64,000 bases of DNA from Phialophora verrucosa (lineage: Eukaryota; Ascomycota; Eurotiomycetes; Chaetothyriales; Herpotrichiellaceae): assembly GCA_002099365.1 (NCBI GenBank), contig MSED01000003.1:2542001-2606000 (forward strand), read 5' to 3'. Positions 1 through 11,183 of the stretch are shown piece after piece. How positions within the stretch are numbered: position 1 is the stretch's first letter; every line of letters starts with the position of its first letter. The notes under the pieces were generated by a model. That model searched no databases. It was not told the DNA's origin and saw only the letters and a program-made list of their open reading frames with translations. Both the position numbers and the translations under genes were made by a program.

Positions 1-2
1 GC

Positions 3-392
3 AAGCAGTCGACCGAACAAGGTCCGCCTCGTAAGCGACGAATATCCTGCGAAGATGCGGCTTATGAGCAGGAGATACCCTCAGCGAAGCGGAAATGCGT
101 GTCCAAAAGCCCCAGCGGGACAGGACCGACGGTTCATGAGAGCGGAGCCGCGACAGATTTCTGCACGGACGACGCGGCACATTTCGAGATTGAACCCTTC
201 AACACAACAGGCCCTTGTCAAGACCTCATGCCTTGGGACACCGTGGTGGATGATATGACGTTCAGTGACTCGATCTTCTTGAATAGCGTTCCAGAAGATC
301 CGACCTGCAATGATCTCCCTTTCTCTTCAACCGGCGCGATACCCGACATACAATCCCACATGTCGCCCCGCTATCACCAACATGCACAGTGA
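3..392 (+). CDS. 3' end of an unidentified protein (partial)
   Basis: This is the last 129 codons of a gene that starts before the window; the frame is open from the left edge to a TGA just after position 389. The visible part has two short basic clusters (PPRKRR and SAKRKC), which could be nuclear localisation signals. They are followed by an acidic, aromatic, proline- and serine-containing tail (for example WDTVVDDMTF). That composition resembles the C-terminal activation region of a fungal transcription factor, but no domain is visible and the assignment is a guess. If it is a regulator, it borders the catabolic-type cluster that follows. The reading frame is clear; the function is not. 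Confidence 0.5.
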   Translation, partial: KQSTEQGPPRKRRISCEDAAYEQEIPSAKRKCVSKSPSGTGPTVHESGAATDFCTDDAAHFEIEPFNTTGPCQDLMPWDTVVDDMTFSDSIFLNSVPEDPTCNDLPFSSTGAIPDIQSHMSPRYHQHAQ

Positions 393-866
393 GCGATGAA
401 CTTTCGGGGTCAAGAATGTCCCCAGTTATGGCACATTGTGGATACGACCCTGGTTTCCAGGGTCAGGACAGGGGGTGACCCGAGGCTGATCGTGTGTTTA
501 GAGATTGGGAACTTTCGGGCTCGCCGGATGCCAGTTGAGCGCGAATGTCTCCGGCGCTTGACTGTTTATATCTCCCGGGGCATCTCGTAATATTGGCTCG
601 TGGGTGAAATATTATCTACTATTTACAAGTCCTGGGACATCCATCGGAACCTGTGTTCAACATGATTGTGACCCCTGTAGCCAACAGCTGGTCGCAAATT
701 CTGGGACCATTAAGCTTTGTTCTCCCAGGCCGCAAAGGAAGCATCCTCACATTCATGACGTCGCACTGAGCAAATCCCCTCGTTTGGCTACCTCGCCACC
801 GTAATCGACTCGCTGAGCATTCTAGCCACCTCCAATTCATTCGTTCTGTTCCCGAGTCGAAGACAG
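393..866. other. intergenic, no gene seen
   Basis: The stretch lies between the rightward gene tail and the leftward cyclase gene, so both transcripts end here. Only short overlapping ORFs without recognisable content are present. Confidence 0.5.
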
Positions 867-2157
867 TCAGAAGATTGCCACAGCGTTGGCCGGGCTACCT
901 ACGCCCCCAGGGATGTTGAGCGGCATGCTCGTCAAGAAGAAACTATAACGTCCTGCCCGTTGGCACTGCTCACTGAGCATCTCAAGATCCCAGAGCTCAC
1001 CTGTTGTGTACCGAACTGTCAGTTCCATCTCGAGCCGGCGCAAATTTTTGTGCAAAGCGGAAACAGAACCCAATGCAGGACTTGGGCACTTACCGATCGG
1101 GAGCCCCCAACCGCTGAGCAAGACCTCGTGCAACATCAACCCGTCCAGGCCAGAAGGGTCTCTTGGAATTCGTTCGAAAGCCGGAGCATCGCTCGCGCAT
1201 GCACTGATTTGGTTCTCCCACAGCCATCGCGCGGTCTGGATCGACGCCTGGACACCGACGTGCTTCATCTGGGGCATCTGGCTCCACTCCTCTTTCTGCT
1301 GGCTGGTGAGAGCATCATAGCCTATCGTAAACCCCGTCCGGATCAAGAGGATGTCGCCGGGTTTAACATCAACTGCTTGCGAGCGCGCCACTTCCACGAG
1401 CTCTTCGTGGCTGATTGCGTGGTCGCCCAGGAGATCGTACGAGTTCGAATGGGCTTGAGCCCAGCCGTAGTAGTCTAGTAGAACTCCACGGCCGACGATG
1501 CCTTGCCGACACCACGCTGTCATTGACGTTAGAAACATTGAGAAGGCGAAGGAGAGGTTGTACGAGGTGGCATGGCGTAATTAACTCTCCGCAGCTCGCG
1601 ATTGAGATGGGAGAAAGTTCAGGAGATGCCTGTGAATGGATATCGATGGGTCTGATATGTGAGTCTCACCATCAATCCCAAGTTTGGTCGTAGCATTCGG
1701 CCCGGACAGCTCCTCAACACTCGCGCCATTATAAAATAATTTGGGCTCTTGGTAGGCATAGTGGCGGAGCCCGTCCCATTGAGTAGAGATCTGAACTTCG
1801 TCAGTCCGAATTAGTGTTTGACCGCAATATGGACATCGGATGTCGCTCTCCTGGAACATGACGGCGTACCTGGGTATTCATTTCAATTGTATCGTCGTGA
1901 ACGGCACGCGGTGCCTTATGAATTATCGTGTGTTTCACCCCTAGGCGCTTGTGCGGCGGAGGCGAGAGGTAGTCAACTGGCTGGTCCAGGCCAACACGGA
2001 CGCCCGTCTGAACCTCTTTAACCGCCTCCTTGACCACGTCTGGAGTCAGCAGATTGAGCGTGCCTAGCTGGTCCTTCGGGCCGTAAAGACCCCATGCCGA
2101 GTACGGAGGATCTCCGCTACGCAGTGGGAGTTCGTCGAAGGACGGTCGGCGACTCAT
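867..2157 (-). CDS. cyclase-family (kynurenine formamidase-like) metal-dependent hydrolase
   Basis: Exons are complement(867..1516, 1670..1790, 1870..2157), giving 352 aa. The protein belongs to the fungal branch of the cyclase family (Pfam PF04199), putative metal-dependent hydrolases related to arylformamidase. The N-terminus has the family signature around PPYSAWGLYGPKDQLGTLN, then STQWDGLRHYAY (the fungal counterpart of the HxGTHxD metal site), GIVGRGVLLDYY, SDAPAFE, and LHEVLLSGWGLPIGK near the C-terminus. The start at 2157 places PSFDELPLRSG right after the Met, as in relatives; an upstream in-frame Met at 2271 looks too early. Introns are 79 and 153 nt. In this context it may hydrolyse a ring, amide or lactone intermediate of the cluster pathway. 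The family is well supported; the substrate is unknown. Confidence 0.88.
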
Positions 2158-2702
2158 ATCAGTTGTGGTCTCGTTCGAAAACCAAGAAGGCGACATGCAC
2201 AGGATTGAGTGGAGTCGGAGCAAAACTTCGAGTTGCGTTGACCATTTTGGCAAGATGGGAATGGAAACCACGTGAGCTACGTGTCCGTGCCCTCATTTCC
2301 ATAGCCGTCGGAATTGGCAGAGCTTTCGGAATGGCCAACGGGTGGCACAGGTTCGTGTTTCCGCGCGAGGCGTCAAAGCCTCGCAATAAGGCGAGAGTGA
2401 AATGTTTCACAGAAGAACGACATTTACTGCTTGCGGAGGCAAAGATAGCTGGAATTTTGACCGTTGTGGAGAGTTTCCCAGGGACGTATCGGCTCGAGTC
2501 TCCTTTTAGATGACAGGGAGAACATAGTAAAGGAGAGCCTGAGAACACTGGCCGGGCCGGGGGTGGCCGGGTCTTTGAAACAGTCGCTACGGCGAATGTC
2601 TGTACATTCGGATTCAAAAGCTCTGCCAATCAACTCACAAGAGGCAAGTGGTACATTCCAACGTAATTTATCTCCATCCACATGCTGGATCAACAGCGCG
2701 AC
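2158..2702. promoter_or_regulatory. upstream region of the cyclase gene, no gene
   Basis: This 545-bp spacer lies between two leftward genes: the end of the double cupin and the start of the cyclase. It should hold the cyclase promoter. A GC-rich run near 2550-2572 repeats GGCCGGG. No coding content is recognised. Confidence 0.35.
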
Positions 2703-3638
2703 TTAATGTCCGTTGCTACCGTTAATGGCAGTTTGTAAACCCGGCGGTGCTCGCTCCGTTCCATGATATGTTGTGCCCCCAATTTTATTCGCCCGCTCGT
2801 ACGTCCACATGATATAGACAGGCTCGTTCCCGTGATTCCGCAGAGCGTGAGGATGCCCTGCCGGAAAGTAGACACTGTCCAAATATCCAAGTTCGTGATT
2901 CTTGCCATCCAGGTAGAATAGCGCCTTGCCCCTGATGATCGTGTACACCTCCGCCACCGAGTGCTGATGCGAGACTTGTTTGTGTCCAGGATATAGAACC
3001 GTCAACCCTAGTCCGATCTTCTTGCTCACGACCGCGACTCCTGGGTTCAAATTCTCACAATCTTCCGGCCCACCGATCCAATTCACCATCCATCGGAGAA
3101 ACTCTGGCTCTTTGGCCCTCGGAGCGCCCCAGAACGGTTCGAGCTCTGCCAGCGAGACGATCTTGATCGGCTCCTTGGATGGGGCATTCTTGACGTCTTC
3201 GTCCGTCTTGCAGTAGATCGTTGCGCCCTTGGCCTCCAGACCGTCGTGGAGCCATACAAGCTCGACGTCCTCCAATCCGGCGTTGCGCACTCCGTGAGGC
3301 ACGCCGGCCGGGATGTAAATGCAGTCCATAGGGCCCGCTCGGTGAGGGGTGTCTGTGCCATCGTAGCCCACCACGGTGCCCTTGAGGATGATGTAGATCT
3401 CTGTCACGGTGTGGTAGTGTAGACCTTCTTGACGCTGCCCGACCGGCAGGTACATCAATCCTATTCCCACTTCGTCGTTTATGACCGAGGTTTCAGGGTT
3501 AGAATTGACATAGCCCTTGGGGCCTCCCACCCAGCTGGTCAGCCATCGTATCGTGCCACCCGATTTGGCACCGGGCACATGCCACGCAGGCTCGAGGTCG
3601 CTAAAGCGAACGATCGAAGTAGTCTTGTTGGAGGGCAT
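2703..3638 (-). CDS. double-cupin (bicupin) protein
   Basis: A single-exon gene of 311 aa with two cupin barrels. Barrel 1 has HYHTVTE followed by G (motif 1) and PAGVPHGVRN (motif 2). Barrel 2 has HQHSVAE and PAGHPHALRN. Both barrels keep the two His, the Glu and the distal His that bind a metal in active cupins, so both could be catalytic. Each barrel is preceded by a similar stretch (RWLTSWVGGP and RWMVNWIGGP), which shows internal duplication. The start at 3638 (MPSNKTT) was chosen because residues before it lack homology character. Bicupins include dioxygenases (gentisate or hydroxyquinol type), oxalate decarboxylases and isomerases; which reaction applies cannot be read here. It lies head-to-tail with the cyclase and AtuA genes. 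Confidence 0.9.
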   Translation of the reverse strand: MPSNKTTSIVRFSDLEPAWHVPGAKSGGTIRWLTSWVGGPKGYVNSNPETSVINDEVGIGLMYLPVGQRQEGLHYHTVTEIYIILKGTVVGYDGTDTPHRAGPMDCIYIPAGVPHGVRNAGLEDVELVWLHDGLEAKGATIYCKTDEDVKNAPSKEPIKIVSLAELEPFWGAPRAKEPEFLRWMVNWIGGPEDCENLNPGVAVVSKKIGLGLTVLYPGHKQVSHQHSVAEVYTIIRGKALFYLDGKNHELGYLDSVYFPAGHPHALRNHGNEPVYIMWTYERANKIGGTTYHGTERAPPGLQTAINGSNGH

Positions 3639-3978
3639 TATGAATGCTGAGAACTCGAGACAGGCTTCGAGGGATAGGCAAACGAAAGGACGAGGCGGGC
3701 TCCGGTTACAAAGGGTGAACCTCTCCACGTTCGACTGTGCCTAATAGCCCCAGACTACTCAGAATAGGATGTATTTGAAATTGTTATTTACTTTTGAGGG
3801 TTTCAGATATGCAGATGGTCCCTGTGTCCAGGAAATACGGACGGAAAAGTCGGGCCGGAATTCGGGGGTTTTATAGAAAGCAGACGTGCGATCGACCAGC
3901 TCAGGCTTCTGGCCGGAATAACTTGTCGTTCTCAATTGGTAATACTCGATGATTGTAATACATGTGGAGTCTATCATC
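3639..3978. promoter_or_regulatory. promoter region of the double cupin
   Basis: This 340-bp spacer lies between the AtuA-like gene end and the cupin start, both leftward. It contains the 9-mer GGCCGGAAT twice in the same orientation (3853-3861 and 3911-3919), 58 bp apart. CGG-containing repeats are typical targets of Zn2Cys6 regulators, but nothing proves binding. No coding content is seen. Confidence 0.35.
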
Positions 3979-6248
3979 TCAATTGCCGAGTCCGAGGATT
4001 TCTACCGGTACTTCGATGACCTTGTCGCGTATGTAGTCACAGAATCCCTTCCCCAGACTGTCCAAAATGACGCTGCTACTAGATCCGCGACCTAGAATCC
4101 CGTAAATGACAAAATGGACGGCCTGGAGGTTTGGAAACTCCATTCGCTCAAGGAAAAATTCATCTTTCCAGTCCTTGCCGATGAGTTCCCGTAGCTTCGC
4201 GCGCGAGAAGAATGAGCGTAACCAGGGCCAGTGGACAGGGTTTCTTGGGAACAACCCGAGATTTGTGTTGGCACCTTTATCTCCAGACCTGCCCAGAGCG
4301 ATATCACCGACCCGTATGCACCTAGTAGTGGTACCTAGAGTTGGGAGCGGATCTGCATCAAAGGTCACTCGTATAGAAGGCGGGGGTTCATACTGGGGCG
4401 GGTGACCGGCGTCTATCGACTGTTCAATCTCGCCGTCAGGCCCCAAAATCGATGCAGACTCTCGTAGCCGCTCTTGCGGATATAGAGAGGGGTAATACGC
4501 TAAATAGGGAGTCGGAACCGCAGTTCTGAAATCAAGAGCATAATGCATGCCTTGAAGTTGTGGGGGATGAGTAGTCAGCTTCCCTGCAGGGCTTCGGCAA
4601 AAGAAGAGTTCATCAATTGCTCACCGGAAAAATGCTGCATCACAAACTCAGACCAGGACCGCAGTAGCATGCTGCACGTCTTCTGATCAGAAGCCTGCCC
4701 AAATATACGACAGTAGGTGGTGCTTCTGAGCTGGCTTTCGGGGTCTGCCTCTGGGGTCCCAACACTAGAATCGGTCAGTAACGGACGACGTTAAGAGACC
4801 AGAAGAGGGGAGGAGGATAAGGAGTGCTGACACCTGGAATTCTAGCACATCGAAGTCGTTGAGCACGCCATTGCGCTCCAGAGCGTATTTGACTTGTCTT
4901 TGCAGAAGATCCCATTTCCTTGCCGTCGAATAGCCCGTCGCGTTCACCAGCAGCTGGCATTGATAACTGCCGTGATAGAAGATGGCCAACTTGGTGGTCG
5001 GAGGCGGAGGAGACCCCGTTATGTTCCTCAGCGCAACACGGTTCTTGCCCACTTGCTGAATGGTTGCGTTGGTCAGGTCCGCCGCCACATCGCTGTGCAA
5101 ATAAATAGCGCCTTGTAGCTCGTAGAGGAATTGGCACCGCACGGTGTCTTCGTTCAGCACGCCTTTCCCAGTGTCGTCCATGGTCACCACGACACCGCCG
5201 TCATGGTCAATCTCCGCGACCGGAAACGGAATGTCCACAAAGATATCGAGGTCCTCGTAGCGATCGAAGCCACTGAAGTTCCCTCCTGTCAGATATCCGG
5301 AGCACTCGATCAAATGTCCGGCCATGAGGGCCTGAGCCAGCATGTTATAGTCGGTCGCGCTCCAGCCGAACCACCACCATGCAGCTCCAATGACCGGAGA
5401 CGCATCAGCGACGCGACCGCATATGATGATGTCCGCGCCAGCTTCCAGGGCTCGCACAATGCCTCGAGCTCCAAGGTAAGCATTCGCCGCCACCATCGGC
5501 TTCGACCCGGTATCGAGAAGGGCTGTCGCCAACCGGTCCAGCTTGACCTCCTCGTTTTCGCCATCCAAGTGCGGTGGGGGGCGTCTTGCGGCCAACAGCT
5601 CAACTTTCACCTCCTCAAAGAGGTCGTCTCCCTCTATGTAGGCGACTTTGAGGCTTTGTCCCTTGCGCTTGACCTGGTCACTCGCCGTGAGCATTCTCGA
5701 TTGCACCACATGAATCGTTGTTCGTGCCATCGTTCGACTTACAAGTTGTTGGACCTTCCGTGCGAGACCAGCAGGGTTGAGTCCGCCTCCATTGACAATC
5801 ACTTTGACATGGTTCTCGGCAAGAAAGTCAATACTTTGCTCCAGTCCGTCCCAGCACGTCTCGAACCAGCCGTCGTGTTTGCCAGCTCGCATGGCCTCGG
5901 CATTCCCGGCCAACGTCACCTCTGTCAACCCGCGAGGGGATGCGAATCAGCAAGGGAGCGAGCTCTTTCTCTGGCGGACATCGCATTGATTGCTATCTAC
6001 AACAAAACCTGAAGACGACGAGTGGACGAACCGGCCAAATAGTCCCCCGTGATGAAATCGACAAGTCCCTTCTCAGCGTGGCGCTGCATTTGATACCCTG
6101 GGTCATCTACAGCATCCAGTCAGTTGTTCCAGGCAGCAAATCTCAAAGGATGTCCGGAAGTCATACTTCTTCCACCTGAACAGTTGGATATACGGACGGG
6201 GCGACGGCCACGCTCGTTCCAGCGGTCGACAGGCCTGTTGCTGCTCAT
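3979..6248 (-). CDS. AtuA-like protein (acyclic terpene utilisation / DUF1446 family)
   Basis: Exons are complement(3979..4550, 4625..4764, 4832..5921, 6032..6106, 6167..6248), giving 652 aa. The N-terminus reads RRPVRISNCSGG, then DDPGYQMQRHAEKG, VDFITGDYLA and EVTLAGNAE, the usual opening of the AtuA domain. The central part carries NGGGLNPAG and CGRVADASPVIGAAWW. The C-terminal portion (from GMHYALDFRTAVP to RSGDKGANTNLG) is the separate AtuA-like C-terminal domain. Exon 1, exon 2 and the 140-nt exon 4 are short and rest on clear homology and splice sites; the donor of intron 3 (GTCAGC) is weak, and the 4832 boundary could shift slightly. AtuA was named from the bacterial citronellol/geraniol pathway, and its exact reaction is not established. 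It is the best hint that the cluster handles an isoprenoid-like acid. Confidence 0.88.
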
Positions 6249-6563
6249 GACTTGCGTAGGAGACGTCGTTTCTTCGATGGGCCACGTGGGTTGGTTCGTA
6301 TGAGAATGAATGGCCTAGAATATAGCTATCTTTTAAGGTATGGCTCCCGGGGCCAGAGGAGATGCAGAAAGGGTTCATGTCCAGCGGGTGACCAGACTGT
6401 GGCCGGTAGAATGGAAGCGTAAATTCCGTGATTCCGGAGCGTTTTGTCTACACCAGAAGAAGTTTCCCGATGTCCGAAATTAAAACGACACTACGCAGGT
6501 ATCCTAAACAGCACAAGAACTTTTCATGTCGAGTGACCTGAACTTGGAAGCACTTTCCAGTAT
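6249..6563. promoter_or_regulatory. upstream region of the AtuA-like gene
   Basis: A 315-bp spacer between two leftward genes, expected to contain the AtuA promoter and the ALDH terminator. No gene is seen. Confidence 0.3.
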
Positions 6564-8199
6564 CTAAATCGCAATGTACACCGTCTTCTCTTCCGACCAG
6601 TCCTCCAATGCCCTCTTCCCGAGCTCTCGGCCTTCGCCGCTCTGCTTGACACCTCCGAAGGGCATGTCATGCGTCATCATGGGGCTTGTGCAGTTGACGC
6701 CCACGGTGCCAGACTCAAGGCCTTTTGCAAACCGCAGCGCGCGCGATAAATCTTTGGTGAAGACGCTGGCGTATAGCCCAAATTCGGTGTCGTTGGCCTT
6801 CAGGAGCACCTCTTCCTCGGACGTGAAGGTCTGTAGACACAGCACAGGTCCGAATATTTCCTCTCGCATCACGGGACTATCTTCAGGTGGGTTCACGATG
6901 ACGGTCGGTTGGATAAAGAATCCGGCACTCGCAGCATTGGTTTCTCCCGTGGACCCTACGGTTAGAATCTTGTATCCTGATTCCCTCGCGCCCTCCAAGT
7001 ACTTCAAGATGGTTTCATACTGTGTCCGGTCTGCCTGGGGGCCTCGAACCGTTGATTTGGAGAGTGGATTTCCCGATCGCAGTGCCTGTGGTCCTGGTAC
7101 TTCACTAACCGGTGGATTTATTCCTCGCTCCTTGATCGCTGCCACCAGGTGGCGGGAGAAGTCCTCGGCGATCGAAGCCTGCACGTAAACGCGTGTGCTG
7201 GAGGTGCACACCTGGCCTGTGTTGTAGAGGATAGAGACGGCAGAAGCAACAGCGGCAGCGCGCACGTCCGCATCATCAAAGACGACCATGGGGCTTTTTC
7301 CACCCAGTTCGAGCGTGACTTTCTTCAAGTTTGAAGCTGCCGCGGCCTTTTTGATCTCCTTTCCTGCCCTGACAGACCCGGTGAAGGAGATTTTGCGAAT
7401 AGCCATGTGTGACGCTAAAGCGGAACCACAGGAGGGACCAAATCCTGACAAGATATTCATCACCCCAGCTGGAAATCCGGCGCGGACGATCAAGTGAGCG
7501 AGGTACAGGGATGTCAACGGGGCCTTCTCCGAGGACTTGGCGACCATTGTGTTCCCAGCGAGGAGTGCAGGCGCCATTTTGAACGTTAATGCCGTCACTG
7601 GCGCATTCCAAGGTGTTATTGCACCACAGACACCGTACGGTTGACGTAGTGTGAGGTTCACAAAGTTCGGTGTCTGTAACGAGGATTCGCCCTGCAGGTC
7701 CGCAGCTTTGCTAGCCATATACCGGAGAAACCTTGCACACGAAGTTCCTTCCGCTGAGATAAAGGGAAAACATATGTCAGCTTCGTCGATCTCCATTACA
7801 CGCCGACGACACAAGAATATCTCAGAACTGGGGGCTGGACTGACTGTAAGACGTCACCGGCTTGCCCATACTCACGGCCTCCAGCCGGGCCAACTCTAGG
7901 TTCGACTGTTCATACAAATCAGCAAGACGGTAGAAGTACGCCGCTCGCTGGAACCCAGAGAGCGCAGACCACGCTTGGAAAGCCTTCGCCGCGGCCTGCA
8001 CCGCCAGGTCAACATCGGCGGCGTCTGCTTCATAGACCGACGCGGTTACCTCCTCAGTGGCGGGATTGATCACATCGAACTTGCGTCCCTTCACAGACGG
8101 AACAAATTCGTTGTTGATGAATAGGCGCGTCTCCATCTCGGACGGCTCAGGCGGCGGATAAGCGGCCCCTTGAACGGTTGACGGCGCGATTGAGCCCAT
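6564..8199 (-). CDS. aldehyde dehydrogenase (NAD(P)-dependent)
   Basis: Exons are complement(6564..7753, 7845..8199), giving 514 aa, normal for the ALDH superfamily. The protein should oxidise an aldehyde to a carboxylic acid. The N-terminal segment has LFINNEF and INPATEE. The cofactor-binding fold has TPWNAP and FTGSVRAGKEI. The catalytic residues are the Glu in LELGGKSP (about residue 267) and the nucleophile Cys in NTGQVCTSS (about 301). EEIFGPVL and MPFGGVKQSGEGRELG follow near the end. The intron (91 nt) falls after MGKPVTSY; donor GTCAGT. A short insert after the catalytic Cys region (residues roughly 330-355) is longer than in many ALDHs. In the cluster it would act on the aldehyde formed after ester opening and alcohol oxidation. 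Confidence 0.95.
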
Positions 8200-8540
8200 C
8201 GTGCTTCGAGAATACACGCCTGCGTAGTCACTGTTTGGCTTGCTGCAAAGCGGATGAGAAGAATATCTATAGGCATTGGGAAGGATATCGCATAAGGTCA
8301 TGTGCAAACTCGGCCGTCGCCCGGAAATCGCGGTAGTTCCAGCAAGGCCGGATGAACGCTCTCATCTGTTACTTCAATTCCGGCTACGGCGAACAATGCT
8401 CCGTTTATACCTGCTATGGGGCGTCGTCAGAGACAGGGATTTAGGGAGCGAAATTGGGTGGCCGAAGCGCTCGCAGTGTTTGCCCTTGTGTGAATATCCT
8501 GTCTGATGGCCATGCTCGTATTCGTCTTGCAACACACGTT
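8200..8540. promoter_or_regulatory. upstream region of the aldehyde dehydrogenase
   Basis: A 341-bp spacer between the leftward monooxygenase end and the leftward ALDH start. It contains AATTCCGG at 8376-8383. No gene is seen. Confidence 0.3.
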
Positions 8541-10524
8541 CTATAGATTTGGAGTTGCTTTAATAGCACCTGTCCAATTGACAGCTTCGGCCTTGCGAGT
8601 AATGGTGCCCGACTTTGTCAAAATCTCTCGCCGTTTCCTTCTGCTAAAATACTCCCCATCATCCTGCTCCCTGATATAGTACGCCCAGTCAGCGGTCTCG
8701 TCGACTTCTGTTTGACTGTATCCGTTCCCAAGCCAGGCAAAGCGATTTCCATTGTATTTAATATTGAAATCCTCCCAGCGCACTTCATTCATGGCCTCGA
8801 TGTAGTGCATTGACGATCCCGGCCATAGTGCGGTAATAGGCGCATCTGCCTGGTTCGCCTTATACCAACTTCTGCAGGGGTCGGCCCAGACGGTCCCTTT
8901 CATGAATTCATTCTTATGTGCCACGAAGTCCTCGATGGCCTCCTTCTGAGGAGTAAAGCTGTAGATGTTATGGGTCTGGTATCGGTCGATGACCCTCATC
9001 ATCCAGTCTGCCTGGGCTTCGATTGCAGCAAGTACAGGACCATTACCGATGGGACAGTTAGGTCCTAGGAAGATGAAATAGTTCGGGAATCCGGCGGCTG
9101 CGAGTCCAAGGTAGGACTGAGCCTCCTTCGACCATAGATCCTGAAGGTTATCGCCATTAGGCCCAATCAGTGGGAAACGAGGCTTAAAGGTCGTGTCGAA
9201 CCCGGTGGCGCAGATTAAAACGTCCGTTGGGTACTCCTTGCCGTCGTCACATAAGCAGCCATTTTCGGTAACCTCTTGGATCTCTCCGTAGACCACTAAC
9301 ACATTAGGCTTAGTGAGGCTTTCGAGGTAGTTGACACCCGGTGTTAATCGTCGACCTAGTTATAGGATTAGCTAACAGGAGCTCGTCGGGGAAGAAAAGG
9401 AGATACGAACATCCGAGGGACCAGTCTGGAATGAGCCTGTCTTCTAGAAACTTGTTATTTAGCTTCTTCTTCATCTGTTCCACCATATAACTACGTGTCT
9501 CGTTCTGTGTCTTTGTGCCTTTCAGGAAGATACTGAATTGGCCATTCAATCCCGTTTCAATATTCTTTCGATATTGTAAGAGCGCGCCTGGTTTATGGGC
9601 GAAATTGTAAAGCTCCTGTGGCGTGAACTTGTGTTGTTCCAGTCCTTGAACGGGTGACACGTAGGTCGGCTCGCGAATGAATGTGGTCAATTTAGTGACC
9701 GTCGGCTGGATGGTCGGTAAGACTTGAATACCGGAAGACCTTATGACAAATTAACCATCTGCAGTAGGACCAACGCGTAGAGAACTTACCCGTTACCGAT
9801 AAGGCCGACGTGCTTCCCGGTGAGATCGACCGATTCATCCCAGTTTGCTGTATGCAAGAGTTTCCCTTTGTACTTTTCCAGGCCAGGTATTGCTGGCCAG
9901 CGCCAGGCGTTGAGGACGCCGCTTGCGTTGATCAGGATATGGCAGGAATCGTTGATGTAGTTACCAGTGTTGGCGTCCAAGATTTGCACGTCCCATCCGC
10001 CGTTCTCCTTGTTCCACTTCGCTCCGGTGACCTGGTGACGCACCAGGCAGTATTTCCTCAGATCATACTTCCGGGCAAAAGAGTCGAAATAGTTGAATAT
10101 CTCTCCGCTGCCCGCATAGACAGCCGACCAATCGAGCTTCGGCTCAAAGGACCAGGTATAGTTATGCGATGGGATATCACAAGCACAGCTAATTTCAGAT
10201 TTGTGTCGTTAGACAATAAACTCTCTCTTGAAGACCTGAATCTCACCCTGGACTAGTAAACGTTAGTGTCAGAGGGGCTTGAGCTTGGCGAAATGGAATG
10301 GCTGACTATTTATTCTCCCACCACGTCCCGGCAATTTCTTCGTTCTTCTCGTAGATGATCAGGTCTACATTGCGGAAGTTCCGTTGAATCTTGTAGGCAA
10401 AGAGTAACCCCGATGCACCGGCACCAACGCAAATTATGCGTAACTTCCGCTCACTGTGTATTGGAGCGTTCGCTCGTCTCTCGAGATCTGGAACTCTCCG
10501 GGATGGGATGGCGAAATCTGCCAT
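8541..10524 (-). CDS. Baeyer-Villiger-type flavin monooxygenase
   Basis: Exons are complement(8541..9355, 9411..9739, 9790..10188, 10247..10252, 10307..10524), giving 588 aa. It is a class B flavoprotein monooxygenase using FAD and NADPH. The first Rossmann motif GAGASG sits at residues 34-39, the second GNGSSG at about 205-210. The BVMO fingerprint FxGxxxHxxxW appears as YKGKLLHTANW at about 180-190, and ATGFDT follows later. Such enzymes insert oxygen next to a ketone carbonyl to give an ester or lactone. Continuity across the N-terminal GTWWENKYPGCACD motif needs a 6-nt exon (10247-10252) that supplies YPG; both flanking introns (54 and 58 nt) have their own CTAAC branch sites. It is probably the entry enzyme of the cluster. 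The family is certain; the ketone is unknown. Confidence 0.93.
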
Positions 10525-11183
10525 GATCGCAAGTACTCAGGAAAATAACAACCGATCTATATTCTTCCCTATGCAACAGGATTCTGAGAGGTAGAAATAT
10601 ACTATCCTCACAAAATGGGAAGGCTACTGAGATAGTCGTGGCTGTCATCGGCTGACGTCGGAAAAGGGAAAAATGGACCTGATGGTCCGGGTATCCCTTA
10701 ACCCTGGACCGGATTTCCGCTCCCCTTCCCGAATACACAGGATTTCAGAATGTGCCGAGCAGGAGCTGTCCCGACGGTTTAACAGCTTCACAGTTCCGAG
10801 GAGGAGATCGGATGAGAGGGAAAGAAAGAAGTCATGTCTCGTGCTCCTTGCAACGCGAGTTTAACACCCATATCAGTTCCGAGATACCCGGCATGACAGC
10901 TCTCGAACCCATCTGATCTCTCCTTTTACCTGGATGATGCAAGGAGAGCCGAGTTTCTCTAAGAGGTTTCTAAGAGTCTGACCGGTCAACACGACTGCCA
11001 CTGTAGAGCAATACCACATGCTGGAAGAGCGTTCCCTCAATCCTGTCTCCTGCCAGGAATGTAATAGTGCACTTTCAGTGTCACTCAAGCAATCAAATAG
11101 CTAAATTAGACAGACAGCCGAGAGATTCCTCTCGAGGATTCGCCGGGGGAGAAAGGTTGGGGATGGCATCTATGAAGAGATCC
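10525..11183. promoter_or_regulatory. upstream region of the monooxygenase, no gene
   Basis: A 659-bp spacer between the leftward alpha/beta hydrolase end and the leftward monooxygenase start. Short ORFs here show no recognisable content. The half nearest 10,525 should be the monooxygenase promoter. Confidence 0.35.
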
